A DNA stretch of 64,000 nt from NCBI RefSeq assembly GCF_021155765.1, contig NC_060110.1, forward strand, positions 3,038,001 to 3,102,000, given 5' to 3'. The position numbers and the translations under genes were made by a program. Position 1 is the first letter of the stretch. Each line of letters opens with the position of its first letter. Shown here piece after piece: positions 36,578 to 47,932 of the stretch. Below the pieces are notes generated by a model. The model was not told where the DNA came from and did not search any database. It saw only the letters and a list, made by a program, of their open reading frames with translations. The stretch is from Diprion similis. Lineage: Eukaryota; Arthropoda; Insecta; Hymenoptera; Diprionidae.

Positions 36578-39500
36578 ATGCATCGAAGTAAACAAGACGA
36601 AGATGACACTTCGTCGCCTCCAAAACAACCCAAAGTTAGCTCTACGCTAAGCGGTACGTTATTTCTGCGTGTGCACGCTGGAAACAATCATAGAAACAAA
36701 CCCATACCTCCGTATCCAATAGAACAGAATTCTACGCCGTTAGAACATGTCTAATTTTTCTTTAGATCTGCCCTGTGTTCGTTGAGAGTGAATCAAAGTA
36801 CTGTAACCTTTGAATCGTATGCCAAACGATGAGCAGTCTTCGTATTTGAGGTTATAAAACGTGTTTTCAAAACAAGTTCCCTCCGTTCTTGCATTGATTC
36901 ATGTCTAGTTTCTTACCCGAGTAAAGATAGATCACTGTAGTATCCGCCCCCCCCCCCTGCTCGAGATTTAAAATAAATGTCAAATGTTGCACTGTTGGCG
37001 TAATCGAAAAATTTATGCTTTGTTTGGTAACAAGAAGAAAATTGTTATTGGTGGGATGCTGATTAAACACCACAGTCAACCCTCCTACCCCTTAAATTCG
37101 GGAATTTCGGAGAATTGACGACGTCATTTGGAAAAGTAAATTACACACTCTTATGATGGTTCGACCGAATTTGGCGCTATCTCTGTTACAATGGTTTTCG
37201 TCATGAAAAAATATCTTGAGATGTCTTCGATATGAAGAAATTTGCAAATTACATCTAATCAAAAAAATTTGTAATTCTAATTGTTGTGCGAATTATGCCC
37301 TCTTTATTATTTCCGAGTAGGGTTTCTGATTTCTCAACTCATTTTCTTCCTTGGGACTCGAGAATTTGTGATTAGGAATTCTCGGAAGTTCTCAGTTTGA
37401 CGCGAAATTTTAAAAACTTTTCAAAAATCATGAAACTATTAAATGCAAAATGAAATTAGGCTTATTAATAATCATCAACACTTATTATTTATTCAGTCTT
37501 GTTTAAATAAAAATTCTAATGACTTACACATTATTCTAACAAAACTAACTGAATTAGACTACTTTGAGTATCTCCGTAGGAAACTTTTAATTCGTTTTTT
37601 TTTTTATTAAAAAGTAGGTACTTTGAATATGTATCTTAGCTTCCCTTCCGAGGTAAGTAAAAATATTAATCACGCAGTCTTTTAATTAAACAAATAGTTG
37701 GTAACTGAAGTATCTTCATAAAAACAATCTTTAAATTAATGTTACATACAGTATCCACAGTTGAATACAATCAAGATGCGATTTCTCGCTACTTTTTTCT
37801 CCTTTCGATTAAGTCCAGATTTCCCGAGAAGTCTAGCTTCGGAAAGTCACAATCAGAAACCCTATTTCCGAGTCTGATATCACTCTTATCTCATTAAGAA
37901 ACGCATTTCGCGCATTGATACCGTTCTTTCTACTGTCGAACGGGCTTCCCAGCCTCGCAATATTAGTTCATCTAAAAAATCGGTTATACCATTTTCAAGT
38001 GTGAATTATGCATTCTACCTTTTCAGTCAAATCAAATTAGCACCGTCTTCAATTGCGTCTTTGCCGCGTGAAAATCACCTCATTTTAGGGTTGCAATTTT
38101 TCAAAATTCTCACAAAATATCCATTTCTGAAGTTACACTTCATTTATTTATGGTTAGTACTGATTGGGAGTAGAGGTGCAGTGAGAGGAGGAGGGCTCAC
38201 CCTCTTTCCACCCTCTCTGCCTTCCTTGCCTTTATCTCATAATCTACCTATTTATGTAACTGACCTTGCTAATTGCAAGTATGCATTCCTTGGCTTTACA
38301 GTGGCGCGAAATAAATAATTTTTTACATGTATGTGATCAGCATTATTGCATGTAAACATGCGCGATATGCAATTTTTTCCTGCAACTGATGCGTGTAACA
38401 ATAACGTTAATAATAATAATTATGATGGTAATAATAATAAAGATTATTATTACTTTGAAACACGCCATACCCTTTCCGAATAGTGATGTAGAACGGTCCT
38501 ACAAGTAAATGACACAAGCTTGTGACTAACTGTTTTGAGTAACGATTTTGAAACAGTTATAAGGTATTGAATTAGTAATTTTTGTATACCCGTAAACGCT
38601 AATTGTTACATGATGAAAATCCAATCGAGCGTTATTTACAGGGAGAATAAGTGACATACAGCTTCATTTCAGTTTTCGCTTTCACAGCAGACATTTTTCG
38701 TATTGCAGGTCAGATTTGAATCGAATTGCTATATTAACTAGCTTTTAACGAGCTAGCAACCAGAATTAGCAGCCAAACGTTCTAATGGTCAATCGAATAA
38801 GGCAATTAAGTTCCAAAATCTAAATTTTGTGAAATACCTTGAATCCCTAATACTTTTATAGAATTATGAGTATAAAACTGAACTGCATTTTTCTATTTTC
38901 AATAAGTTTAACACGTTTAGCCGTTAACTCTGGCTGCTATTTTACTAATTGCATCAAAGTGTCACTTATTTTGACCGTCATCAAATCCTTATACTCATCA
39001 TTGGCGCAAAAAAATTGCATACAGCGCAATACAGATCATTATACTTTTCTTACCACTGTTTCTTTCACGTCGCAATAACCTTTAATTTGACGAACTCTCA
39101 ACCTGGTTGAGCAATGCCACACCAAAGTTGAACAGCATGTGATTGTCCAATGGCTTCTACCAAATTCCACGGTGGTTGGCCGATCTCAGGAAAACCTATC
39201 AAGCGGTCTAAAAGTCAATCAATATCCAGAAGGCGGTTAAGTAGAATCCTCGCCAAGGTCCCTGCTTTATGGTACGTTTGCACCTTGTCACTGGAGCATA
39301 TAGGGATCCGCATCATGCCGGTTTGGCAAAGCAGCATCTAACAGTCTTCCACCAGGACACCCAAGAACGGGCTGTACGGTGAATTGCGTGCTACCACCCT
39401 TACCAGTAAAAAGCGATGACCAGGTTGCACTCAACTCTCGACTCATCCATTCATAGTCTGCGAACTATCTAACATCTGTTTCGCATTGTCGTTTGCCTTA

Positions 39501-42500
39501 TTGAACAATGTAGATCTATATTTCAACCACCGTATTTTCTTTATAAATGTTATTTCGGAATATTTCTGTAGTAGAGTATTTATTTAATAAATCAAGATGA
39601 TGAAACTGTAACTGAACTCCACTCTTGGCTATGAACCTCGCCCCTGCATAAGGGTTAATTGCAGCTAGCGGAACTCGAGCTTACAGGTGTGCTTCAGCAT
39701 TTCAGCAGAGCGAAGAACTCAAACCATGTACTTTTTCCAGCCGATCGGGAAGTATTTGTCGAAATCGTGACTCAGACGGTATCGGGAGACAATAGTCTGG
39801 ACTTAACACGTCAAAGAATGCATAATTGCAACTCGCGCAAATTCGCAAACTGATTTAAAAACGATATAAGGTTCGATAACGATGAACGGATAATTAAAAT
39901 TAAAATGCTTCGCTTCTGTGCGTGGGTCCCAATTTTCGAGCCAATAAAATGGCTACATTACAGTCAAGTCGGGAATATAGTCCTACATGAAATACGGGAA
40001 TAAAAGTCGATTATTCCCGGGGGTGATTATTGTCTGAGAAAAGCGAAAAACACACCCCCGGGAATAATGTTCGACTTTATTCCCTTGTTACATAATGCAT
40101 TATTCCGGAATAAAGAGAATTCACCCTTGAAAATAGCGTCATCCAACTTTCAGACGAGCTCATATTCACAGGTTGAAAATAAGGCATGTAAGTAAACAAC
40201 GAATTTACCGTGCGCGGTTGTGCCTCGTTTTAAACGACAAAACTATTCGGCCAAACATCTTCTCTATTCGATATTTCTATCATGTGAAAGAGCATCACTT
40301 TGAATTTCGGTATTCGCAGTGCACAAAGTCATCAAATATCCACCGACATGGATAATCGGCGTATAATTTACTACGCCTGTTTCAGGGATGTGAAAAGTTG
40401 GTAACCTAAATTTTTCTTAGCCCATATTTGCAAATCTGAGGGCTATAATAATTAGCTAACGCGATTAATTCATACGTTTTTACCACTTCACAGCAGTTCT
40501 GGATCATATTTGCCTGTTACCTGTTTCCGTTTATAGATTCCCTATTTTATTATTAAACATGCTTCGACGAGCTGTTTTCAATCCACCATTTCTAAAAATT
40601 CAACTGGTTTTGGTTCCCATAGATTTTACGATTTTTTTTTACCGGTAGCTGCTTTCACCAACTTGAAGAAGTCAGAATTTTTCAAAGAAGATTTACCACA
40701 GAATAATGTAGCTGGACCGTCGAAGCCTAAAGGAGCGATGAAGTTGAATGCTATCCTTGTTAGTCCTAAACAGGTGCGTTTAACTCACTCATGCAAATAA
40801 CTGAGTCCATAAAATAAGTCGAGGTTAAAATTATAAATAATTGTCGGACGTTATTTTTCGCATAATATTATCATCAGAGTAATAATTCTTAAATCAAATA
40901 TTCTTGAGATCTTGCGATTTCCTTTTGAAAATATATTTTTTAACAGATCTTACTATCAAGAATTGCTGGTTATTATTGGAAGCAATTTCCAGAATCAGAT
41001 TTTCATAAGCTCGAAGATATTACCAGGTGGTTTTATCCTTTACGTATATAATAGTTAGAAAATCTTTATACACAATGTCAGAAAAATTTATTTACCATGT
41101 AATCTCTATAAGTAATTAAAATGACGTTAATGCAATCGTGATGTTAATGCAACGATGCACTGTTAGGAAAAACTGTTATTTCGCAACGTGAGGATTATCT
41201 GAAATTCAATAAACCGTAGTAATTGTTACGAAAAACATGCTCATATCAAGCAGACCCAACGACTTGAAGGCTGAAAATTAATGAGATTGTTTTCAATATT
41301 TTTAGACTTTAACATTATTTAGGTACTTTGAGCGCGTGGATTTTCGATATTGTCATGTATTCAAAAATTGACTTTTTCAACATGCCCCGAAAACACTCAA
41401 TCAATTTGTTTCTGCAAATTTATGTTTTTGAAAAAGGTCACTCAGGTACACTCACCGGAAATCGTCCACTTTCCGCACATGTAACACAATATACTACTAA
41501 AAGTTCAGCGATTAAACTTGGGGTGTTCAGGATTGACATGTACTCGAATTAACGTGAACTGGCTTTCCATGTAAACGGTTCTGTAGGAAATTTGAAAAGT
41601 AGAAGTTTTCATAAACTTTAAATATCAGGTGTAGACTACAGTAATATATCTTGTACTCTACACGTGCGGTGCATTGGTATTAAAATAAAAAATTTAATTA
41701 AAGAAGCAACATTTACTTTCTGTCTTGAGTTTGTGAAGTTTTTGTGAAATAATTCGATTTGTGGTTTTGGGACTTTTTTGAGAAAGATTTCAAAATGTAC
41801 AGGTCGTGAAAGAGTTGTTCAAAAAAATGAAAAAAAATTTGCGTGATTCAATTGGGCCGTACCATGAGTTGGTATGGAACACCGCATGTACCAGTCTTAC
41901 TCCTTAATCAATGCGCAAAATTGGAATCAGTCATAAAACATATTGAAATAAAAATTCACTTATCATTTCTAGAAAGGAAATCCTTTGCTGAAGTCTATAA
42001 CCAGTGTTCCCTGGGAGTTTGATGATATAGTTCCAGACTACGTGATGGGCAGAGGAACGTGTGCACTCTTCCTCTCGATACGCTATCACCAGTTGAATCC
42101 AGATTACATCCACGACCGGCTCAAGTTATTAGGCAAAGCGTATGATCTCCGAGTTCTATTGGCCCAGGTGATTATACTTGTATATTTAAAATTTAACCCT
42201 TAAACGAGAATACTAACGGCATATGAACCCGGAAGTGTCGGCCAATTATGGATCGATTGAACTAGGAGAGACATTTTATCATACGACTTAATAATCGAAT
42301 GATTTGTAGAATATAACTTCAAAGCCCATCTCACAGTGAAATAAATAGATAAAATCGAAGCACATTTTCTGCTAATAGCACGATCGTCTTGCGAAAAATT
42401 CTAAATGGATTCGAAGTTAAAAAAAAAAATGATTTCGACTCTCGTAAGTATTCTTCAATCAGTTACGTGACACCATGCTCAAAACAGCTTAAATGATTAT

Positions 42501-43750
42501 TTTTTTTAACATTATTTACGTGAGATACTTCGATCAAGATTCATAGCAATAGATTAACGAAATTTAGTAAACCGTTATAAACAAAATAAACTCTAATTCT
42601 GCAAAGCCAACTCCTTGAAAGTCATCTTAAAATTGCACAATAATAATTTTTTCTTCTCATTTATTGTTACGTTAACGTTACTAACTTCACTCTCATAATC
42701 GGAATTCTTATCAAAAGTTTTCAAAGTCTCGATGAGCTCTACAAAAGTGTACACGAGAGTATATGGCTATGTCTAATAGTTTTGTCACAAGAAGCATTTA
42801 AAGATATTCGCGGGTGGAGCCAGAATGGATGGATAGTTTTGAACAAATGCACTTTGAGTACTACAACAAAAATTATTTGAATTGATAAAGACTTATCCCC
42901 AATAAATTGAATCTTTCTATTCTCAGCGTACCTACTTTTGTTTATAACCCGGTATTAATTAATTCACAATTAAAGTAGTAAATGCTGAAGTAGATTTTAG
43001 ACTTGATAATACATATTGACAGACTTTGACAACAATTTTATCAGGTCGATGTTGCCGAGCCTCACCATTCTTTGAAGCACTTGACGAGAATATGTATTTT
43101 AGCTGATTTGACTTTGATGCTAGCCTGGAATGCTGAAGATGCTGGCAAGATCATCGAAACATACAAGATCTATGAAAATAAACCTCCTGACATGATTATG
43201 GAACGAGGGAATGTATCGCCACATGAGAAAGTAAGCAGGGTTTCAATGTTAGAATTTTGGTGATTTCAGATTTCGAAACAAGATGAAGTATTAAGTTAAT
43301 TTCAAATCATCAGAGGCATTCAACCGTCATATTTAGCACTTTTTTAATACTGTAGTTTTGACAAGGCACACGATTTTAATCCAATTTTAAATTACTTCTA
43401 ATTGAACTATGTCTCAAATCGAAATTCTGGTGTTTGATAACATTAATAAATTACGAGAGATACATAAATTACATATGGCCGTTATTTATTTCAAGCTCAT
43501 CAGTGCACTGACATCAGTAAGATCGGTGAATAAAACGGACGCAATGACTCTTTTGTCAACGTTTGGCTCTGTGGATAAGGTCGTCAAAGCCTCCAGTGAA
43601 GCATTGGGTCTTTGTCCTGGGTTCGGACTCCAGAAGGCGATTCGTCTCCATAAAACATTGCATGAACCGTTTCTGAGAGATACAAGACTGCATTCAAAAA
43701 AGGCAGTAAAAACTACAACGGCATCAACAGATGAACCCAACGTCATTTAG
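36578..43750 (+). CDS. ERCC1: DNA excision repair protein ERCC1
   Basis: Non-catalytic partner of the XPF nuclease; the dimer cuts 5' of lesions in nucleotide excision repair and acts in crosslink repair, in the nucleus. Five exons: 36578-36653, 40649-40773, 41973-42167, 43045-43230 and 43496-43750 (stop TAG 43748-43750), giving 278 residues (human 297). The start ATG is fixed by an in-frame TGA at 36569-36571. After a charged N-terminus comes the XPA-binding/central domain: [62 protein letters not shown] and [12 protein letters not shown] (about residues 60-190). The C-terminal tandem helix-hairpin-helix domain (about 198-275) includes [20 protein letters not shown] and [14 protein letters not shown], then LHEPFL. 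A canonical AATAAA lies at 44238-44243. Intron 1 is nearly 4 kb and holds a hAT MITE. Confidence 0.95.
37318..37864. mobile_element. hAT-type non-autonomous element with perfect 8-bp target duplication
   Basis: The terminal inverted repeats are TAGGGTTTCTGATT (37318-37331) and its exact complement AATCAGAAACCCTA (37851-37864). They are flanked by identical TTTCCGAG octamers at 37310-37317 and 37865-37872. An 8-bp duplication with YAGGG-type ends is the hAT signature. The 547-bp body has no transposase frame. The intact flanks suggest a fairly recent insertion into the intron. Confidence 0.85.
39970..40106. repeat. Long hairpin in ERCC1 intron 1
   Basis: GGGAATAAAAGTCGATTATT plus CCCGGGGGTG (39996-40025) pairs almost perfectly with CACCCCCGGGAATAATG plus TTCGACTTTATTCCC (40053-40084). 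Pairing continues more loosely outward (CGGGAATATA near 39970, TATTCCGGAAT near 40100). The loop is about 27 bases. It may be a very small palindromic transposon; as part of the intron it could also fold as a hairpin RNA. Confidence 0.7.
41115..41290 (+). repeat. Family A repeat, diverged copy in ERCC1 intron 2
   Basis: AAAAACTGTTATTTCGCAAC, ATCTGAAATTCAATAAACCG and TGTTACGAAAAACATGCTCA follow the order seen at 3691-3840. The ends are too decayed to define. Confidence 0.5.
42500..42690 (-). repeat. Family A repeat, copy in ERCC1 intron 3
   Basis: The right end reads GTTACGTTAACGTTACTAAC followed by TTC, the complement of the GAAGTTAGTAACGTTA end of the 7615-7816 element. The interior has GAAATTTAGTAAACCGTTAT. 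The left end is not resolved. Confidence 0.5.
42715..42845 (-). repeat. Interspersed repeat, inverse copy of 14030-14160
   Basis: In complement it reads GGCTCCACCCGCGAATATCT, then AAATGCTTCTTGTGACAAAA and CATAGCCATATACTCTCG, closely following 14036-14130. It sits in ERCC1 intron 3, directly after the family A copy. Confidence 0.55.
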
Positions 43751-44549
43751 AAATTACTATTGAAAATAATTTATCTTCTACTCTGTGAGCAGGCGAAGTT
43801 CCATTTGAAACGTTTAATATTGTGAAGATAATTCCTGATCATTTAATTAAATCGTAACGCTGATGTTACCTTGTTACTTGATTTACTGCAAAATACGAAC
43901 TGATAATGTAAAGAATGTATTTAATATGAAATGTTTAGTGAAATCCGACGGTGATACTTTATTGTTACACTTATTCTTGAAGTTTGAGGAAACCTGCTGG
44001 TTACATCTTATTGTAACGTTATTTTTTTCGTCTATTCCGACAAGGGGTAGGGGCTGAAAAAATCTGAAATGACATGACTTTACATTCAAATGATCAGCAT
44101 GGAAAATAGTAATTTCCCATTTTTTTTTAATGTATATTTTTGAAAAAGAAATAACAGTATTTGAAAAATTGGAAGCACTTCGGCACAATTTGTAAGATAT
44201 TGATAAGTTGATAAGCGGTATTTTATTTGTAAAATTGAATAAAGTAATGCGATAGAAAATAAATTTCTAGAATTGATTTTAGAACCTTCTCTACATTACT
44301 TATTTTACCCACAAAAATTGAGAAAATCGGAGATGTCGAATCGGGAAAAGGAGATAACCGAATCATTGGAGATTATCGATGATCAAACTAAATTTATTAC
44401 CTCACGCATAAGACAATATTAAGCATCTAATTTGACTTCTATTAAAAAACATAAAACAGAAACTAATCGAATAGCAAAATCGTGACGCGATCGCAGCTTA
44501 TGCAATATGCAGTTCACCAAAAATTCCAAATCACCGACCAGCAACTCAA

Positions 44550-44690
44550 TGTCTGAACGGCATGTCACCCGTCTAATATTTTTGCGACTTGCCGTTCAGA
44601 GCCTTATTGATAGGCCGGGAACTTGAACCCGAGTCCTTCCGGTCCGTAGACTCAAGTGCTAGTACCTGAGTCAGTATGGGCGGTAGAGTG
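44550..44690 (-). repeat. tRNA-derived SINE-like fragment
   Basis: On the minus strand a box A-like TGACTCAGGTACTAGCAC (around 44658-44675) is followed by CTACGGACCGGAAGGACTC and a box B-like GGGTTCAAGTTCCCGGCC (about 44614-44631). The order and spacing match a pol III tRNA promoter. Resemblance to tRNA-Arg(ACG) in the anticodon region is loose and the stem does not pair, so it is not a functional tRNA. Just beyond, TCTGAACGGCA (44552-44562) and its complement (44590-44600) form a perfect 11-bp stem. Confidence 0.5.
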
Positions 44691-44700
44691 AAAGTGCGGC

Positions 44701-44750
44701 GGGTGGGGCGGGGGTGGGGTGGGGGTGGGGGGGTGGGGGTGGGGGGGGGG
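44701..44750 (+). repeat. G-rich tract with G-quadruplex potential
   Basis: Fifty bases made only of G with a few T and one C, containing at least six runs of four or more G. It is striking in an AT-rich region and meets the simple pattern for a G-quadruplex. It lies next to the SINE-like fragment. Confidence 0.85.
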
Positions 44751-47746
44751 CAGTGTTTGGACTTCGTCGTTGCTTATCAGCTGATTATACGGCAGATCGT
44801 GGTTGAATAACGTGTCAAATCCAACCAGGTTCGGAGAAAGTCATGGCGAAATGCAGCCTTAGTGGATATTGTTTCTTCTCAACAATTTGGGATTGTTGGA
44901 TTGCGTAGATTTTTTTGTCAGTGTATGATCTTGTGGCGTTATCCTGTTCAGAGGATCTAGGCTGACTGCCTAGTTTGTCGCTGACTTGCTTTTCCGTTTG
45001 ATCTTTTCGTCGATCCCTTTCCCCTTCTTCTGATATTTACACAAAACCAGTGAACGAAAAAATCGAGTAGCAATGCCAAACTATTTTGATCATTCTTGAT
45101 TGTGTACTTACAGTTGATTAATTGGTCTGTCAAGTGATGACATCGGTAAATACGTTTTTTTGTGACTTGTTTTATTTAAATGGCACTTACTATTAATTGC
45201 TTTCTATTTTGGATATTGAAAATGAATGAACATGAGCAGATTTTTTGAGACTACGTACTGTGAGCGGTCTCTTGGATTTTTTCTTCTATTTTTATTGTCA
45301 GGCACGTTGATCGAGGTTTTTTTAAAAGACAGCTAGCTAAATGGGAACTTTTGAAGTTCGTCAGAAATTTTCTACCTTTATAGACTATAATATATTAATA
45401 TTGCTGTCCCATAAGCAAGTCGATAAATGTAGGGTTCTGCTATAAACTTCACGTCCTGGGCGCCCTTTCACTAGTTTTACCCAAAGGATACCCGTAAAAA
45501 AGAATACTCATTGCTGCCTTTAGCTATCATTAATCATTCTATTCGATTAGGGTCTGTTTTTTCAAAAGTCTATAAATCGAATTTTATTTATGATTTTAAT
45601 TACTATGAATATCAAAGAATTCAGCGAGTAATTTATTACATGATCAAATATACTAGATCGAAAATTATATATAGTCGACTATTTGCACAATGATTTTATG
45701 GAGTCCATAAATAATCGTACGTTTGAACATTTAGTTGGATCGATTGGATCGGAGATTAATGATGTAAGAAACTACACCGTGTTATTTTTCTTGAAAAACT
45801 TGGCTTGAACTTCGAATATCTGCAGACTTCTAATATTTAAGGCAACGACTAGATCGCGGGTAGCCGATCATACCTGTAAGTATAGGTATACCACTGCACC
45901 TTACCTCAGTAAAACTGACTCGATTGTGCGTCAAAGCTCAACGGAATCTGACGTAAGTTATGAATATACTATAGATATAAGCTGTATAAGGTAAAGAGTT
46001 TTGTAACAAATTTTTGCAGCATTCATTGCATTTCTTGATTCTTAATCAGATTAGTTACCGTTGGTAAGGTCTTAAAACGTTCATGTTCTTATTAACAATT
46101 GAATAGAAATATTCGTAAAAAATTGACTATGGTTAACGATGTCAAATAATGATTTCAGAGTGCTGTGCGAATAATTTTCTCTTTTAACGACTTGATTAAA
46201 TATTCAGAAACACTTTTTCCGTCACAGAGTCTCACTTCGTGATATACAATATTTTTTAGGTGAATAATTTCTTCGAACAACGTAGAAATGATCAGCTATT
46301 TGAACCTGTCATGGCTACGAATTTGTGTATATACTATACAGTGTATTAAAAAAAATTTAAATATTGAAGTACCCGCTTTTCGATCACCTTTACAACGTAC
46401 TTATTGTAAGAAAACTGAAAGTGCAGGTTCGGACAGGTTGATTTGGCATGAAATACGTAATAAACTACGTGTTTGAATAACCGTTTATAATTAAAAAAAT
46501 AAAAAAAAAAATAAAAAAACGCGGCGATATTACATTGCTCCGCAGCTTGTGGATAACCACAGCATCCACCCACTCATGTGGGATATGCGGTTAGTCTTAA
46601 TTACCCTATGTCTGATTGATAAAGCCAATCTTGCAAATGAGCAGGAACTGTTTCCTGTTCTACAAGTTGTTCCAGTTTTTAAATCTTTTCATATATTCTG
46701 CATGCACATGAGTAGAGAGAAAAAATCTCTCTTTCGCAATACTTGTCGTCTTGTTCCGTCCCACATCGAATGGAGTCAAGATTTCGATGGGGTTAATTCT
46801 ACCATTCCAAGTGGATGCGTCAATTAATTCGGTTGCTATTGGGCTAGGTAGGACGTTGTTCTAGGACGACAACGGCGATGATGCAGATGAAGATTATATC
46901 CTTGTGTCGACTGGAAACAAAAACTGTATATTTCATTATAACATTCGTGCTTCTTTATACGCAATAGATCATCATATTCATCAATTCTCTATCATTAATC
47001 CTTTCCAATTTAGCAATCCTTGTATTTTGTTCAAAGAGTAGGTCTGTAGATGCGTTTATGCTACTGACTGTTAGTGCTTTTTGTAATATTTTTTTATTAC
47101 AGCGAAAAACCGATAAAATCTGTAACCTGGTGGATTTGATTCACGTGGAATGACTCAGTAACAAATTCTTTGACAAATGATTGAAAATCGTGGATCTTGA
47201 CAAATTTCAAATCATCGCGAAACACATTTTTCTCAATTAGTTGAATCAAAATTTAAAACACTAACAGTCAACAAACTTAACAAAACCATAAGTAATTATG
47301 ATCCCAAATGGCCAACTTCGTGTCAGAATTTTGTTACCAGACGGCATGAAAACGTGATGAGAGTAAATCGAAGCGCTGTAAAAATGAAACCAGGACATGC
47401 ATTGTTGAAAAATGGTGTTCAATTCTATGTAAATTGATTAAAGATTTTATGGTCCCCCAGAAAATCTTCAACATTCAGACACCGTAATTATTGAATCAGT
47501 ATCAATATTTTATAGGTATGTATATGATATGCCAGACTTAATGCAAGTTGTAAATTATGACGTCATTGTATGCATGTGTCAGCTGGGAATCGTTAACCAT
47601 AATGCCAAAGACTGATTCAGTTTACTCGGAAATTCAACATAATCAACAATTAGCTAAATAGAGAGCCAAACCATATCGTCGTCCTTGAATCTTGGGACAT
47701 TGCTTGATTTTATGCCACGATCTATATGCTACTATAACTGCACGGA

Positions 47747-47932
47747 ATGGAATTGCAGGTACAGATTGTCGACAAACAGTATAGTGGGGATGTTGCGGTT
47801 AAATGGAAGGAAGTTGCAACTAGTATAAAAGGCTGTTCGCGTCCCCAAACGGCAGTGAGATTGCGGCAAACATTCGAATACAACAAATTCATCCGAGAAA
47901 ACAAAGATTTAAACATTTACGTATCTTGCTAG
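47747..47932 (+). CDS. Hypothetical 61-residue ORF or exon
   Basis: I do not recognise this. It has a genuine ATG in fair context (GGAATGG), and an acceptor-like TTGCAG falls at 47753-47758 just inside the frame, so it may instead be an internal exon from 47759. The product looks protein-like: an acidic/basic start, VKWKEVATSIKGCSRPQTAV and RLRQTFEYNKFI. The W-x-x-V-A pattern faintly recalls a Myb/SANT-like helix, which is not enough for an assignment. Base composition is less AT-rich than its surroundings. A further acceptor-like CTTTTTCTTCAG follows at about 47955-47966. Chance remains quite possible. Confidence 0.25.
   Translation: MELQVQIVDKQYSGDVAVKWKEVATSIKGCSRPQTAVRLRQTFEYNKFIRENKDLNIYVSC

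Larger units (their letters stand above)
36654..40648 (+). other. ERCC1 intron 1
   Basis: A 4-kb intron (donor GTACGT, acceptor ending CCGGTAG). It contains a poly-C run at 36949-36958, a 547-bp hAT MITE (37318-37864), a GC-richer degenerate block at about 39090-39470 with no readable protein, and a long hairpin at 39970-40106. The interval 37900-39090 shows only AT-rich sequence with short ATT repeats near 38410-38450. Confidence 0.65.

Noticed and set aside
39090-39470. GC-richer block in ERCC1 intron 1, suspected transposase or retrogene
   Set aside because: Interrupted by stops in all frames and no family motif; cannot be assigned.
43486-43746. 86-codon minus-strand ORF
   Set aside because: Antisense shadow of ERCC1 exon 5.
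44612-44686. Functional tRNA-Arg gene
   Set aside because: Box A and B are recognisable but the anticodon stem and acceptor stem do not pair.
46863-47041. Open stretch starting DDNGDDADEDYILVSTG after an acceptor-like TTCTAG
   Set aside because: No donor, no upstream exon and the later part looks non-coding.
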